From contig UCIA01000010.1 in NCBI GenBank assembly GCA_900472295.1, positions 1-35,704 on the forward strand: 35,704 nt of DNA, written 5' to 3'. The stretch comes from Hyphomicrobiales bacterium. Its GTDB lineage: Bacteria; Pseudomonadota; Alphaproteobacteria; Rhizobiales; Rhizobiaceae. This document shows, piece by piece, positions 24,204 to 31,417 of the stretch. Under the pieces are notes generated by a model, which was not told the DNA's origin, did not search any database, and saw nothing but the letters and a program-made list of their open reading frames with translations. Made by a program: the position numbers and the translations under genes. Each line of letters begins with the position of its first letter. Position 1 is the stretch's first letter.

Positions 24204-25532
24204 TTAAGCCGATGCCTTGATCTTCAGGCTGTCGAGATAGGCCGACGGATTGGCCGGATCGAAGATCTTGCCGTCGAAGAAGGTCTCGACGCCACGCGAG
24301 GACGAGGCCGGAATATCGGCTGCGGCAACGCCGAGATCCTTGGCTGCCTCGCGCCAGATATCCTCGCGGTTGACCTGGTCGACCAGCGCCTTGATGTCGG
24401 TGGTCGGCGCGAATTTTCCCCAACGGATGTTTTCGGCCAGGAACCAGCTGTCGTGGCTCTTGTAGGGATAGGAGACGCCACCCTTCCAGAATTTCATATA
24501 GAGATCGGTGCCTGTGGCGACACGGCCGTTGCCGTAGTTGATGTCGCCCTTGAGGCGGCCGATAATGTCGGCGACAGGCACGTTCATCCATTGCCGCTTG
24601 CCGATGATGGCGGCCATCTCGTCCTTGTTCTCCGTGGCCTCGCACCATTGCTGGGCTTCCATGACGGCCATCACGATCGCCTTGGTGGCGTTCGGGTATT
24701 TTTCGATGAATTCGGCGCGCAGGCCGAGCGCCTTTTCGGGATGGCCCTTCCACAATTCGCCGGTGGTGGCGGCAGTGAAGCCTACACCCTGGTGGACGAG
24801 CTGTTCGTTCCACGGCTCGCCGACGCAGAACACGTCCATGTTGCCAACCTTCATGTTGGCCACCATCTGCGGCGGCGGCACGACGATGGTCGAGACATCC
24901 TTGTCGGGATCGATGCCGCCGGCGGCCAGCCAGTAGCGCAGCCAGAGGTCGTGGGTGCCGCCCGGGAAAGTCATGGCGGCCTTGATCTCCTTGCCGGCCG
25001 CCTTCTTGGCGGCGAAGGCGTCCTTCAGCTTCGAGGCATCGAGGCCGACACCGGTGGCGGCATATTCCTGTGCCACCGAAATGCCCTGGCAGTCGTAGTT
25101 GAGCCGCGCCACGATCGCCATCGGCATGGGCTGGTTGTTCTGCGTCACCTTGCCGGTGTGCATCAGGTAAGGCATCGGCGTCAGGATGTGGGCGCCGTCG
25201 ATGCCGTTGGCTTCGCCGCCGAGCATCAGATTGTCACGCGTCGCGCCCCAGGAGGCCTGCTTCAGCACCTCGACATCGGGCATGCCGAACTTGGCGAACA
25301 GCCCCTTCTCCTTGGCGATCATCAGCGGTGCCGCATCGGTTAGCGCGATGAAGCCGAGTTTGGCGCCGGTGACTTCCGGAGCGGCCGTGGCGGCATAGGC
25401 ACCCGAGGGGAAGAGCTTGCGAGCCGCTATAAACAGGCCTGCGGTCATCGCACTGCTGACAAGAAAATCGCGGCGCGTCACATCCTTGAGCGATGTTCCC
25501 GTCCCGATCCATTTCGCTATTTTTTCTTTCAT
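24204..25532 (-). CDS. nrtA: nitrate ABC transporter substrate-binding protein with Tat signal
   Basis: A 442-residue periplasmic nitrate-binding protein of the NrtA/SsuA-like group. The N terminus carries a twin-arginine signal: T-R20-R21-D-F-L followed by VSSAMTAGLFIAA, with likely cleavage after 'SGAYAATA'. This suggests export in folded form. The mature part shows KLGFIALTDAAPLMIAKEKGLF, ASWGATRDNLMLGG, WLRYWLAAGGIDPDKDV and FCVGEPWNEQLVHQGVGF, all typical of nitrate-binding NrtA. ATG at 25532 has a good ribosome-binding site (ggag, 8 bases before). The longer open frame upstream runs back through the leader and promoter and is not coding. First gene of the transport and reduction operon. 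Confidence 0.92.
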   Translation of the reverse strand: MKEKIAKWIGTGTSLKDVTRRDFLVSSAMTAGLFIAARKLFPSGAYAATAAPEVTGAKLGFIALTDAAPLMIAKEKGLFAKFGMPDVEVLKQASWGATRDNLMLGGEANGIDGAHILTPMPYLMHTGKVTQNNQPMPMAIVARLNYDCQGISVAQEYAATGVGLDASKLKDAFAAKKAAGKEIKAAMTFPGGTHDLWLRYWLAAGGIDPDKDVSTIVVPPPQMVANMKVGNMDVFCVGEPWNEQLVHQGVGFTAATTGELWKGHPEKALGLRAEFIEKYPNATKAIVMAVMEAQQWCEATENKDEMAAIIGKRQWMNVPVADIIGRLKGDINYGNGRVATGTDLYMKFWKGGVSYPYKSHDSWFLAENIRWGKFAPTTDIKALVDQVNREDIWREAAKDLGVAAADIPASSSRGVETFFDGKIFDPANPSAYLDSLKIKASA

Positions 25533-25573
25533 CGTGATCTCCGGTTGGACGCGAGGGCTTCGTCGATTGGCCC

Positions 25574-25648
25574 AAAACAAAAAAGCTGCCGTCCAGGCCT
25601 CGCGCGTCCGTACATCCGGGATCGCGTTTTGACCTGAGCGGCAGCTTT
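25574..25648 (-). terminator. leader intrinsic terminator upstream of nrtA (putative NasT-controlled attenuator)
   Basis: On the minus strand the 5' arm aaagctgccg (complement of 25639-25648) pairs with cggcagcttt (complement of 25582-25591). A short cagg/cctg extension lies inside the stem, and the loop is long and structured. The 3' arm runs directly into ttttttgtttt (complement of 25574-25584). This terminator sits between the sigma-54 promoter and nrtA, so transcription of the whole operon must pass it. Its 5' arm overlaps the second candidate ANTAR hairpin. Confidence 0.8.
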
Positions 25649-25674
25649 GCCTGTGGCGCCCGGCATTGGACGCC
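25640..25674 (-). promoter_or_regulatory. candidate ANTAR (NasT) target RNA, dual hairpin
   Basis: The first hairpin (25655-25674) has a 7-bp stem, ggcgtcc/gggcgcc with one G-U pair, and the hexaloop AAUGCC. The second candidate (25640-25651) has a short ggc/gcc stem and the hexaloop AAAGCU. Both loops carry A at position 1 and G at position 4, the pattern known for ANTAR-protein targets. The linker is 3 bases. The second stem is weak (3 bp), but it uses the same bases as the terminator 5' arm, as an antiterminator must. NasT is encoded immediately upstream in the cluster. Confidence 0.65.
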
Positions 25675-25709
25675 TGTTCCGTGACCCGCGAAGGGCCTGA
25701 CCAATTCAA

Positions 25710-25725
25710 AGCAGGAACCGTGCCA
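25710..25725 (-). promoter_or_regulatory. sigma-54 (RpoN) promoter of the nrtA operon
   Basis: On the minus strand the sequence is TGGCACGGTTCCTGCT. It has the -24 GG and -12 GC elements exactly 10 bases apart and differs from TGGCACG-N4-TTGCW at one conserved position. The expected start of transcription is near 25699, about 25 bases before the first leader hairpin. Confidence 0.75.
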
Positions 25726-25831
25726 GTTTTGAACCGGAGACAAAACATCAATGAAATCAGCGCTCCGGAGCAATCCACCGCGCCAGCGCCTAGGACCGGC
25801 TGGTCAAAGATTGTTCATTAGAGCAACTGCA

Positions 25832-25860
25832 CGCACAATTTTTGTGCATCGCACAAAAAT
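25832..25860. promoter_or_regulatory. NtrC-type enhancer dyads
   Basis: Two overlapping dyads lie about 130-160 bp upstream of the predicted start of transcription. One (25832-25848, minus strand TGCACAAAAATTGTGCG) fits the NtrC pattern TGCAC-N7-GTGCA with one mismatch. The other (25838-25860) is a perfect 10-bp palindrome around a 3-bp centre (atttttgtgc / gcacaaaaat). The position is right for an activator of a sigma-54 promoter. Confidence 0.7.
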
Positions 25861-25873
25861 GGCGCAGAATTGA

Positions 25874-27118
25874 TCAGGCCCGCAGCAGGCCCGATTTCTG
25901 GCTGGCGACATAGGCGTCGATCTCGTCGGGATCGAAAATCTGGCCATCGAAGAAGCCGTCCGGCCCGAGCACCAGGCCTGCCCCGGTCGCACCGACCGCT
26001 GTTGCGATCTTCAGCGCGCCCTCGACCTTCGCATTGGCGCCGGGAAGGGCGACGCCAAGCGGCTTCAATGCCGAGCGGTAGAGGTCGGGACGATAGCAGT
26101 CGCGTGCGATAGCAAGGTTTTGCGGTGTGTGCGCCATGTGCCCCCAGCGCACCATCTGCGTGTAGAACCACAGTGCATGGCTCTTCCACGGAAAATTCGC
26201 CGCCTTGTCGAAGGGCAGGAAGAAGTCGTCGACATCCAGTTCGGTGCCGCCGCCCAGTTGGAGATGACCGGTCAGGATGGGCATCTGCACAGCCGGCGGC
26301 AGGCCAAGGAAGCCGGCTTGAGCCATCACGCCAGCCAATTCGGCGTGGTTGCCCGGATCCTGGCACCAGCGGGCCGAGTGATGCAACGCGCGCAAAAGCG
26401 CCGCCAGCGCCTCGGGTGACTGCTCGGCCCAGGCCTTGCGCGCGCCGATCACCTTCTCCGGACTGTTGCGCCACAGCAGCGCCTTGACGGTGACGATATG
26501 GCCGGTACCGGCAGCAACCGAGGCGCTGTTCCAGGGCTCGCCGACGCAGTAGCCGTCGATGCGCCCAGTGGCCAGCGCGTCTGCCATGAAGGGCGGCGGC
26601 ACGATGACGATCTCGATCTCGCGCTCGGGATCGATGCCGCACCCGGCGAGCCAGTAGCGCAGTTCGTAATTGTGCCCCGAATGCGGGTGCACCACGGCGA
26701 AGCGCAGCGGATCGCCACCGGCCCCGGCACGCTCGCGAATGAGCGCGCCAAGGGCGGCACCGGCGCGCGCCGGATCGAGATCGGGTGCTGCGCCATGCGC
26801 CGCCATGCCAGCCCAGACCGCGTTGGAGATTGTAACGCAATTGCCGCCGAGCCCGAGTGAGAACGGCACGATGGTCTCGGAGGCGAGTGGCGTCAGCCCG
26901 AGATTGCAGGCGAGCGGCATCGGCCCAAGCATATGCGCGAGGTGGAAATGGCCGATGGCGATGCGGTCGCGGATGTTGGCCCAGGAGGTTTCGCGGTGCA
27001 GCGTCAGGTCGATGCCTTCGCGCGCGGCAAATCCCATCTCGCCGGCCGTGACCAGCACGGCGCTGTCGAAGAGCGGCATGAAGCCGGCGGTGATCTGGTG
27101 CTCGGCGCCCATGCTCAT
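25874..27118 (-). CDS. nasS: NasS nitrate-sensor protein (cytoplasmic NrtA-like)
   Basis: A 414-residue homologue of nitrate-binding proteins that begins directly with the binding domain (MSMGAEHQITAGFMPLFDSAV) and has no signal peptide, so it is cytoplasmic. Shared NrtA-like segments are LRYWLAGCGIDPEREIEIVI, YCVGEPWNSASVAAGTGHIV, SHALWFYTQMVRWGHM and a C-terminal FFDGQIFDPDEIDAYV, as in NrtA itself. NasS binds nitrate and, without it, holds NasT inactive. ATG at 27118 overlaps the nasT stop by four bases (ATGA), indicating translational coupling and near-equal synthesis of the two partners. The stop lies beside the NtrC-type dyads of the next operon. Confidence 0.9.
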   Translation of the reverse strand: MSMGAEHQITAGFMPLFDSAVLVTAGEMGFAAREGIDLTLHRETSWANIRDRIAIGHFHLAHMLGPMPLACNLGLTPLASETIVPFSLGLGGNCVTISNAVWAGMAAHGAAPDLDPARAGAALGALIRERAGAGGDPLRFAVVHPHSGHNYELRYWLAGCGIDPEREIEIVIVPPPFMADALATGRIDGYCVGEPWNSASVAAGTGHIVTVKALLWRNSPEKVIGARKAWAEQSPEALAALLRALHHSARWCQDPGNHAELAGVMAQAGFLGLPPAVQMPILTGHLQLGGGTELDVDDFFLPFDKAANFPWKSHALWFYTQMVRWGHMAHTPQNLAIARDCYRPDLYRSALKPLGVALPGANAKVEGALKIATAVGATGAGLVLGPDGFFDGQIFDPDEIDAYVASQKSGLLRA

Positions 27119-27717
27119 TCGTCCTCCGACGGTCCCAGCAACCCGGCGGCGGTCACCAGGCTCTGGGCGATGTCGCTGATCTTGCGGTTCTGGTTCATCG
27201 CCGTCTTGCGCAACAGCGTGTAGGCCGCCTCTTCGCTCAGGCCGCGCGACTTCATCAGGATGCCCTTGGCGCGGTCGATCACCTTGCGGCTCTCGAGCTC
27301 GCCGCGCACCTCTTCCAGTTCGCGCGCCATGCGCGAAAAGGCGTTGAAGCGGCTGACAGCCATGTCGAGGATCGGCTTGACGCGCTCCTGCCTTAGACCG
27401 TCGACGACATAAGCCGACACGCCGGCATCGACCGACGCCTCGATCGAGGCCTGGTCGGAGCGGTCGACGAACATGGCGATCGGCCGCTTCACCGCGCGCG
27501 AGAGCTGGAACATGTTTTCCAGCATGTCGCGGTTCGGATTTTCCAGATCGATGACGATGACGTCGGGCTCGATCTCGGCGATGCGCCGCGCGATGCCGGT
27601 CACGTCGTGGATGACGGTGACGCGCTCATGGCCGGCCTCGCGCAACCCCGCCTCGATGATCGAGGCACGGATGCGGTTTTCGTCGATCACCAGGACGGCG
27701 AGTGCGGAACGGACCAT
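27115..27717 (-). CDS. nasT: NasT ANTAR-domain antiterminator
   Basis: A 200-residue RNA-binding response-regulator-like protein. The N-terminal pseudo-receiver (about 1-120) reads ALAVLVIDENRIRASIIEAG and has an Asp in VIVIDLENPNRD. A coiled linker precedes the C-terminal ANTAR domain (about 135-195: IDRAKGILMKSRGLSEEAAY, then LLRKTAMNQNRKISDIAQSL). NasT allows polymerase through a leader terminator when freed from NasS by nitrate. ATG at 27717 is chosen because it matches the usual NasT length and opening; ATG at 27726 would add three residues. A frame extending to 27885 has no family sequence. The expected target, the leader upstream of nrtA, is present in this window. Confidence 0.92.
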   Translation of the reverse strand: MVRSALAVLVIDENRIRASIIEAGLREAGHERVTVIHDVTGIARRIAEIEPDVIVIDLENPNRDMLENMFQLSRAVKRPIAMFVDRSDQASIEASVDAGVSAYVVDGLRQERVKPILDMAVSRFNAFSRMARELEEVRGELESRKVIDRAKGILMKSRGLSEEAAYTLLRKTAMNQNRKISDIAQSLVTAAGLLGPSEDE

Positions 27718-27755
27718 GCCCGGCATTCTGACCAAGTGGAGGAATTGTGCAATGC

Positions 27756-27771
27756 AGCATTTGGCTTGCCG
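27756..27771 (-). promoter_or_regulatory. possible sigma-54 promoter of nasTS
   Basis: On the minus strand CGGCAAGCCAAATGCT has GG and GC 10 bases apart and ends about 39 bases before the nasT ATG, but it deviates from consensus at three conserved positions. No NtrC-type dyad was seen upstream, so this is weaker than the nrtA promoter. Confidence 0.35.
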
Positions 27772-27926
27772 CCAGAATTTCGATCCACCGCTCGGCCATC
27801 GGGCGCGTCGTGGGGGACACCCTCCCGGAGTCGGCGCTTCCGATATCGGACGCCAAGGCCGCAGGATTTCCTCGGCAGCCTTCAAACAGCCGCGTTGCGT
27901 CCGATCCGCAAAGCAGCGGCTTCGCG

Positions 27927-28154
27927 GTTCCAGACGATTTTTCCATCATCGGTCTCGACGATATCGCGGTCGCCCTTCACAGCCGCCCGCCCTTGACGAC
28001 CATCCGCATCGACCGCGTCGAGCTGGGCCGTGCCGGTATACAGATGCTGATGAAGCGCATTGCAGATCCGGGCGCTAGCATCGTGCGCGTCAACATCGGC
28101 GTGCGGCTGGTCGAACGCGCCACCGTCGGCCCGGTGCGAAAAACGACCCTGTGA
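27927..28154 (+). pseudogene. C-terminal remnant of a LacI-family regulator
   Basis: The frame ending at 28154 encodes about 75 residues matching the end of LacI/GalR-type sugar-sensing regulators: VPDDFSIIGLDDIAVALHSR, then PPLTTIRIDRVELGRAGIQM, and the closing 'VRLVERATVGPVRK'. The DNA-binding domain and most of the ligand domain are missing. Sequence upstream in the same frame shows no LacI similarity that I can see. It is therefore a decayed gene, presumably truncated by a deletion or rearrangement at the junction between the nitrate and phosphonate modules. It is convergent with the permease gene, 11 bp away. Confidence 0.75.
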
Positions 28155-28165
28155 GTCTCGGCTGC

Positions 28166-30178
28166 TTATCGCGCTCGCCAAGCCTGCGTTCTTTTCAGGA
28201 TACCTTTCGAAACAGCCACGTGCAGGATCCGCGCGAATGCGTTGGTGTAGAAGATCATCATGCCCATGGCGGCGGCGGGCGCGGTGTCTCCGGCATCGTC
28301 CATGTTGAGCACGGCAACAGAGGCAAGCGCCGTGTGGGTTGTGTAGATGAACACCACCGCGGAAACCGTGGTCATGGCGTTGACGAAAAGATAGATCGAG
28401 ATGTCGAGGATTGCCGGCAGGCAGATCGGCACCGTCACCCGCGTGAACAGCCGATAGAAGGGCTGCTTCAGCGAGGCCGCGACCGGCTCGAATTCGCGAT
28501 CGATCTGCTTCAACGCGGTCAGAGCCGTCAAATGACCGACCGTGTAGAAGTGGGTCACCGTGCAGACGACCAGGATCGCCATTGTGCCATAGATCGCGTG
28601 CAGCGGATTGGCCGGATTGTTGAAGAAGAAAATGTAGGCCAGGCCGAGCACAAGCCCCGGCACCGCCATCGGCAGCATGGCGAGGAAGTGGAAGGCGGTT
28701 CGTCCAGTCCTGAAGCCTTCGGTTTTCTCGACCATGTAGGCGCCGACGAAGACGATGACGGTTCCCAATACGGCGGTCAGCAATGAGAGCGTGATCGAGT
28801 TGTAGTAGGAGGCCCAGCCGCCGCCATCCATGCGGCCGAAGGCGAAATTTTTCAGGCTGAGGCTGAGGTCGTAGGGCCAGAACTTGACCAGCGCGGCGTA
28901 TTGGCAAATGCCGATGATGCCGGCGATGAACAGCGCGACCAGGCTGCAATAGGCCAGACAGACCAGGTCGAAGCGACGATTGGGCTTTGGCTCGTAAGGC
29001 ACCGAGCGGGCCGACAGGAGCGAAACCTGCTTGCGCTGGACCAGGCGGTCGACGAAGAAGGCTGCAATGGCCGGGATCAGCAGGATGACCGAGACCACCG
29101 CTCCCATCTCGAAATTCTGCTGACCGATCACCTGCTTGTAGATATCGACGGCGAGCACGTTGAACTGACCGCCGATGACCTTCGGCAGACCGAAATCGGT
29201 AATGACGAGCGTAAACACCACGAAGGCCGCGGAGATCAAACCGTAGCGCGCGCCCGGAATGGTGACGACCCAGAATGTCCGCCACTTGCTGGCGCGCAAC
29301 GAAGCGGCGGCTTCATACTGGCGCTGGTCGGAGATCGCCAGTGCCGTCGAGATGATGATCAAGGCATGGGGAAAGGTGAAGAATATCGAGCCGATGACAA
29401 TCCCCAATGGGCCGTAGATCGATATGCCGCCAAGCAGGCTTTTCAACATGCCCTGGTTGCCGAACAGATAGATGAGGGCGATGCCGGGCAGCAGCGACGG
29501 CACCAGGATGGGAGCCATGGCGACGAGCCTGAACAGGCCCTTGAAGCGCATCTTGCTTCGGTTCAGGGCGTAGGCGAAGCCGAAGGCTATGCCGACGGTG
29601 AAGATGGTGCTGATAAGCGCTATCAGGAAGGAGTTCTGGATCGAGCGAAACAGCGTGGGCGTGGAGAAATAGGTCGTGTAGTTCTCCAACCCGAGTGCGC
29701 GCGCCGGCCTCAGCATAATGCGCCGAAAAGTGTTGGAATCGACTTCCTGCCATTCAGTGCCGTGGTGGAGTTGCGTACCGATCAGGAAAGAAGCGTCATC
29801 GGTGGTGCCGCGGATCTTGTATTTGACCGGGCTGCGGAAACTGAAATCCGGAAAGAAGCTGGTGGCAGGCAGCCGGCCATCGGAACTGGTCGCAAGCTTT
29901 TCCGGCGGCACCGCGGCGAGTTTCTCGTTCAGAGCGGCGGCCGTCGCTGGCTCGCCGAAATTGCCGAGCTTGTCGCTGACCTGGAATTCGAAAGCGGCAA
30001 GATCGAAGCTGTAGGTCGAGAATGATTTCGACAGCATCACGTAGAGCGGGGCTGCCAGCGACAGAACGAGATAGAGCGAGATGACGACCAGCAGGCCGCG
30101 CTTGATCAGTTCATCCTTGTCGAGCGACTGTCGCAGCGCCCGACCGGACGGCATCAGGATGTCAGTGGCCGCCGCCAT
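28166..30178 (-). CDS. aminophosphonate-type ABC transporter permease, two-module fusion
   Basis: A 670-residue inner-membrane protein made of two BPD_transp_1 permease modules in one chain. A first membrane helix (LLVVISLYLVLSLAAPLYVML) is followed by a periplasmic loop of about 130 residues. Module one lies at about 190-380, with coupling-loop sequence 'YEAAASLRASKWRTFWVVTIPGA'. Module two lies at about 410-670, with 'FEPVAASLKQPFYRLFTRVTVP'. Fused permeases of this type occur in iron(III) importers (FbpB-like) and in the putative 2-aminoethylphosphonate importers (PhnU2-like). The neighbouring phosphonate genes favour the latter. ATG at 30178 follows aaggaga and overlaps the ATPase gene by 17 bp. 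Confidence 0.85.
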   Translation of the reverse strand: MAAATDILMPSGRALRQSLDKDELIKRGLLVVISLYLVLSLAAPLYVMLSKSFSTYSFDLAAFEFQVSDKLGNFGEPATAAALNEKLAAVPPEKLATSSDGRLPATSFFPDFSFRSPVKYKIRGTTDDASFLIGTQLHHGTEWQEVDSNTFRRIMLRPARALGLENYTTYFSTPTLFRSIQNSFLIALISTIFTVGIAFGFAYALNRSKMRFKGLFRLVAMAPILVPSLLPGIALIYLFGNQGMLKSLLGGISIYGPLGIVIGSIFFTFPHALIIISTALAISDQRQYEAAASLRASKWRTFWVVTIPGARYGLISAAFVVFTLVITDFGLPKVIGGQFNVLAVDIYKQVIGQQNFEMGAVVSVILLIPAIAAFFVDRLVQRKQVSLLSARSVPYEPKPNRRFDLVCLAYCSLVALFIAGIIGICQYAALVKFWPYDLSLSLKNFAFGRMDGGGWASYYNSITLSLLTAVLGTVIVFVGAYMVEKTEGFRTGRTAFHFLAMLPMAVPGLVLGLAYIFFFNNPANPLHAIYGTMAILVVCTVTHFYTVGHLTALTALKQIDREFEPVAASLKQPFYRLFTRVTVPICLPAILDISIYLFVNAMTTVSAVVFIYTTHTALASVAVLNMDDAGDTAPAAAMGMMIFYTNAFARILHVAVSKGILKRTQAWRAR

Positions 30179-31358
30179 GGCGCTCTCCTTGCGGGAAGAC
30201 AAGCAGTCGGTCCGCGGGCAGTTCCACGGTTAGCGCGCCGCCTTCGGCGAGGCCGAGACGCCGCGTGGCGTTGACCGAGAAATCGGCGATCAGTTCCTCG
30301 TCTCCAAGCTCTCCGCCGCGCAGCCGGGTGCGCCAGAACGAACCCAGGAATTCCATTTCACCGACAGTCACGTCGATCAGGTTTTCCGGGCTCTTCACCA
30401 CATCGGGTGCACCGGGCGAACGCGAACCCGGCCCGTGCGGAATGATGTCTTCCGGACGAATGGCGGCGACGACAGCGTCGCCATTTGCAAAGCTGTGCGG
30501 CGCGCATCTGAAAGCCTTTGCCCCGAAGCTGACCGAAGCTGCTGCCACCGTCGCGTCGAACTTATTGGTCTCGCCGATGAAGTCGGCGACGAACAGCGTC
30601 CTGGGATGGCGGTAGATTTCGGTCGGGCTGCCGACCTGCTCGATGACGCCATGGTTCATGACGACAATGCGGTCGGCCAACGACAATGCTTCTTCCTGGT
30701 CGTGCGTAACCATGATGGTGGTGACGCCGAGCTTGCGCTGCAGGCCCTTGATCTCGTGGCGCAAGTGCACGCGCACCTTGGCGTCGAGCGCCGACAGCGG
30801 CTCGTCGAGCAGAAGCAGGCCGGGCGAGGTGGCGATGGCGCGAGCGAGCGCGATGCGCTGCTGCTGGCCGCCGGAAAGCTGCGCCGGGTATTTCTTCGCC
30901 TGATCGGGCAGGCCGACCAGCGCGAGCAATTCCTTGACGCGGGCATCGATCTCGACGCGCGGCCGTTTGGTGTTTTCCAGGCCGAAGGCGATGTTTCTTT
31001 CGATCGTCAGATTGGGAAACAGCGCGTAGGACTGGAACACGATGCCGTAGTCGCGTTTTGACGGCGGCAGCGTTGAAATATCCCTGCCCCCCTGGCGGAC
31101 GACGCCTCTGGTCTGCAGGTCGAGGCCGGCGACGGCGCGCAGCAGCGTGGTCTTGCCGCAGCCCGAAGGTCCAAGAAAGCAGATGAATTCGCCTTCCTTG
31201 ATGTCGAGCGAGATGTCCTTCAGCGCGTGGAACTCGCCGAAGGCTTTCCAGAGATGTTCGATCTGCAGATAGGCGGTGTTGCCGGCAGCGGTCATGGGAC
31301 GCACCTCGGTCGGCGTTGCCGATAGATCAGCGACGGGTTCGTGTCTCATTGTGACCAT
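30162..31358 (-). CDS. aminophosphonate-type ABC transporter ATP-binding protein
   Basis: A 398-residue ABC ATPase of the polyamine/iron/phosphonate class. Walker A is GPSGCGKTT, the signature LSGGQQQRIALARAI, Walker B LLLLDEPLSALDAKVR, and the switch His is in MVTHDQEEA. A C-terminal TOBE-type domain (about residues 270-390) follows the nucleotide-binding domain, as in PhnT-like and PotA-like proteins. The first ATG at 31358 lacks a visible ribosome-binding site. ATG at 31295 (MTAAGNTAYLQIEHLWK) has a gaggt site upstream and would still give a complete domain, so the true start is open. It lies 59 bp after the binding-protein gene, with a strong hairpin in the gap. Confidence 0.87.
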   Translation of the reverse strand: MVTMRHEPVADLSATPTEVRPMTAAGNTAYLQIEHLWKAFGEFHALKDISLDIKEGEFICFLGPSGCGKTTLLRAVAGLDLQTRGVVRQGGRDISTLPPSKRDYGIVFQSYALFPNLTIERNIAFGLENTKRPRVEIDARVKELLALVGLPDQAKKYPAQLSGGQQQRIALARAIATSPGLLLLDEPLSALDAKVRVHLRHEIKGLQRKLGVTTIMVTHDQEEALSLADRIVVMNHGVIEQVGSPTEIYRHPRTLFVADFIGETNKFDATVAAASVSFGAKAFRCAPHSFANGDAVVAAIRPEDIIPHGPGSRSPGAPDVVKSPENLIDVTVGEMEFLGSFWRTRLRGGELGDEELIADFSVNATRRLGLAEGGALTVELPADRLLVFPQGERHGGGH

Positions 31359-31376
31359 CCGGGAAGAGTTGCGAGA

Positions 31377-31400
31377 AGGGCGCCGCTCTGGCGGCGCCCT
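31377..31400 (-). terminator. intercistronic hairpin after the binding-protein gene
   Basis: A perfect 10-bp GC-rich stem (agggcgccgc / gcggcgccct) with a 4-base loop lies 17 bases beyond the stop of the binding-protein gene. It is followed only by ttctcgc, a poor U-tract. It would partly terminate or stabilise the upstream mRNA, giving more binding protein than ATPase and permease. Confidence 0.6.
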
Positions 31401-31417
31401 GTCGAAAAGCTCCGCGT

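Noticed and set aside
28901..30025. A 374-codon plus-strand frame opposite the fused permease
   Set aside because: The translation is Asp/Glu/Arg-rich without domains, as expected opposite a hydrophobic membrane-protein gene.
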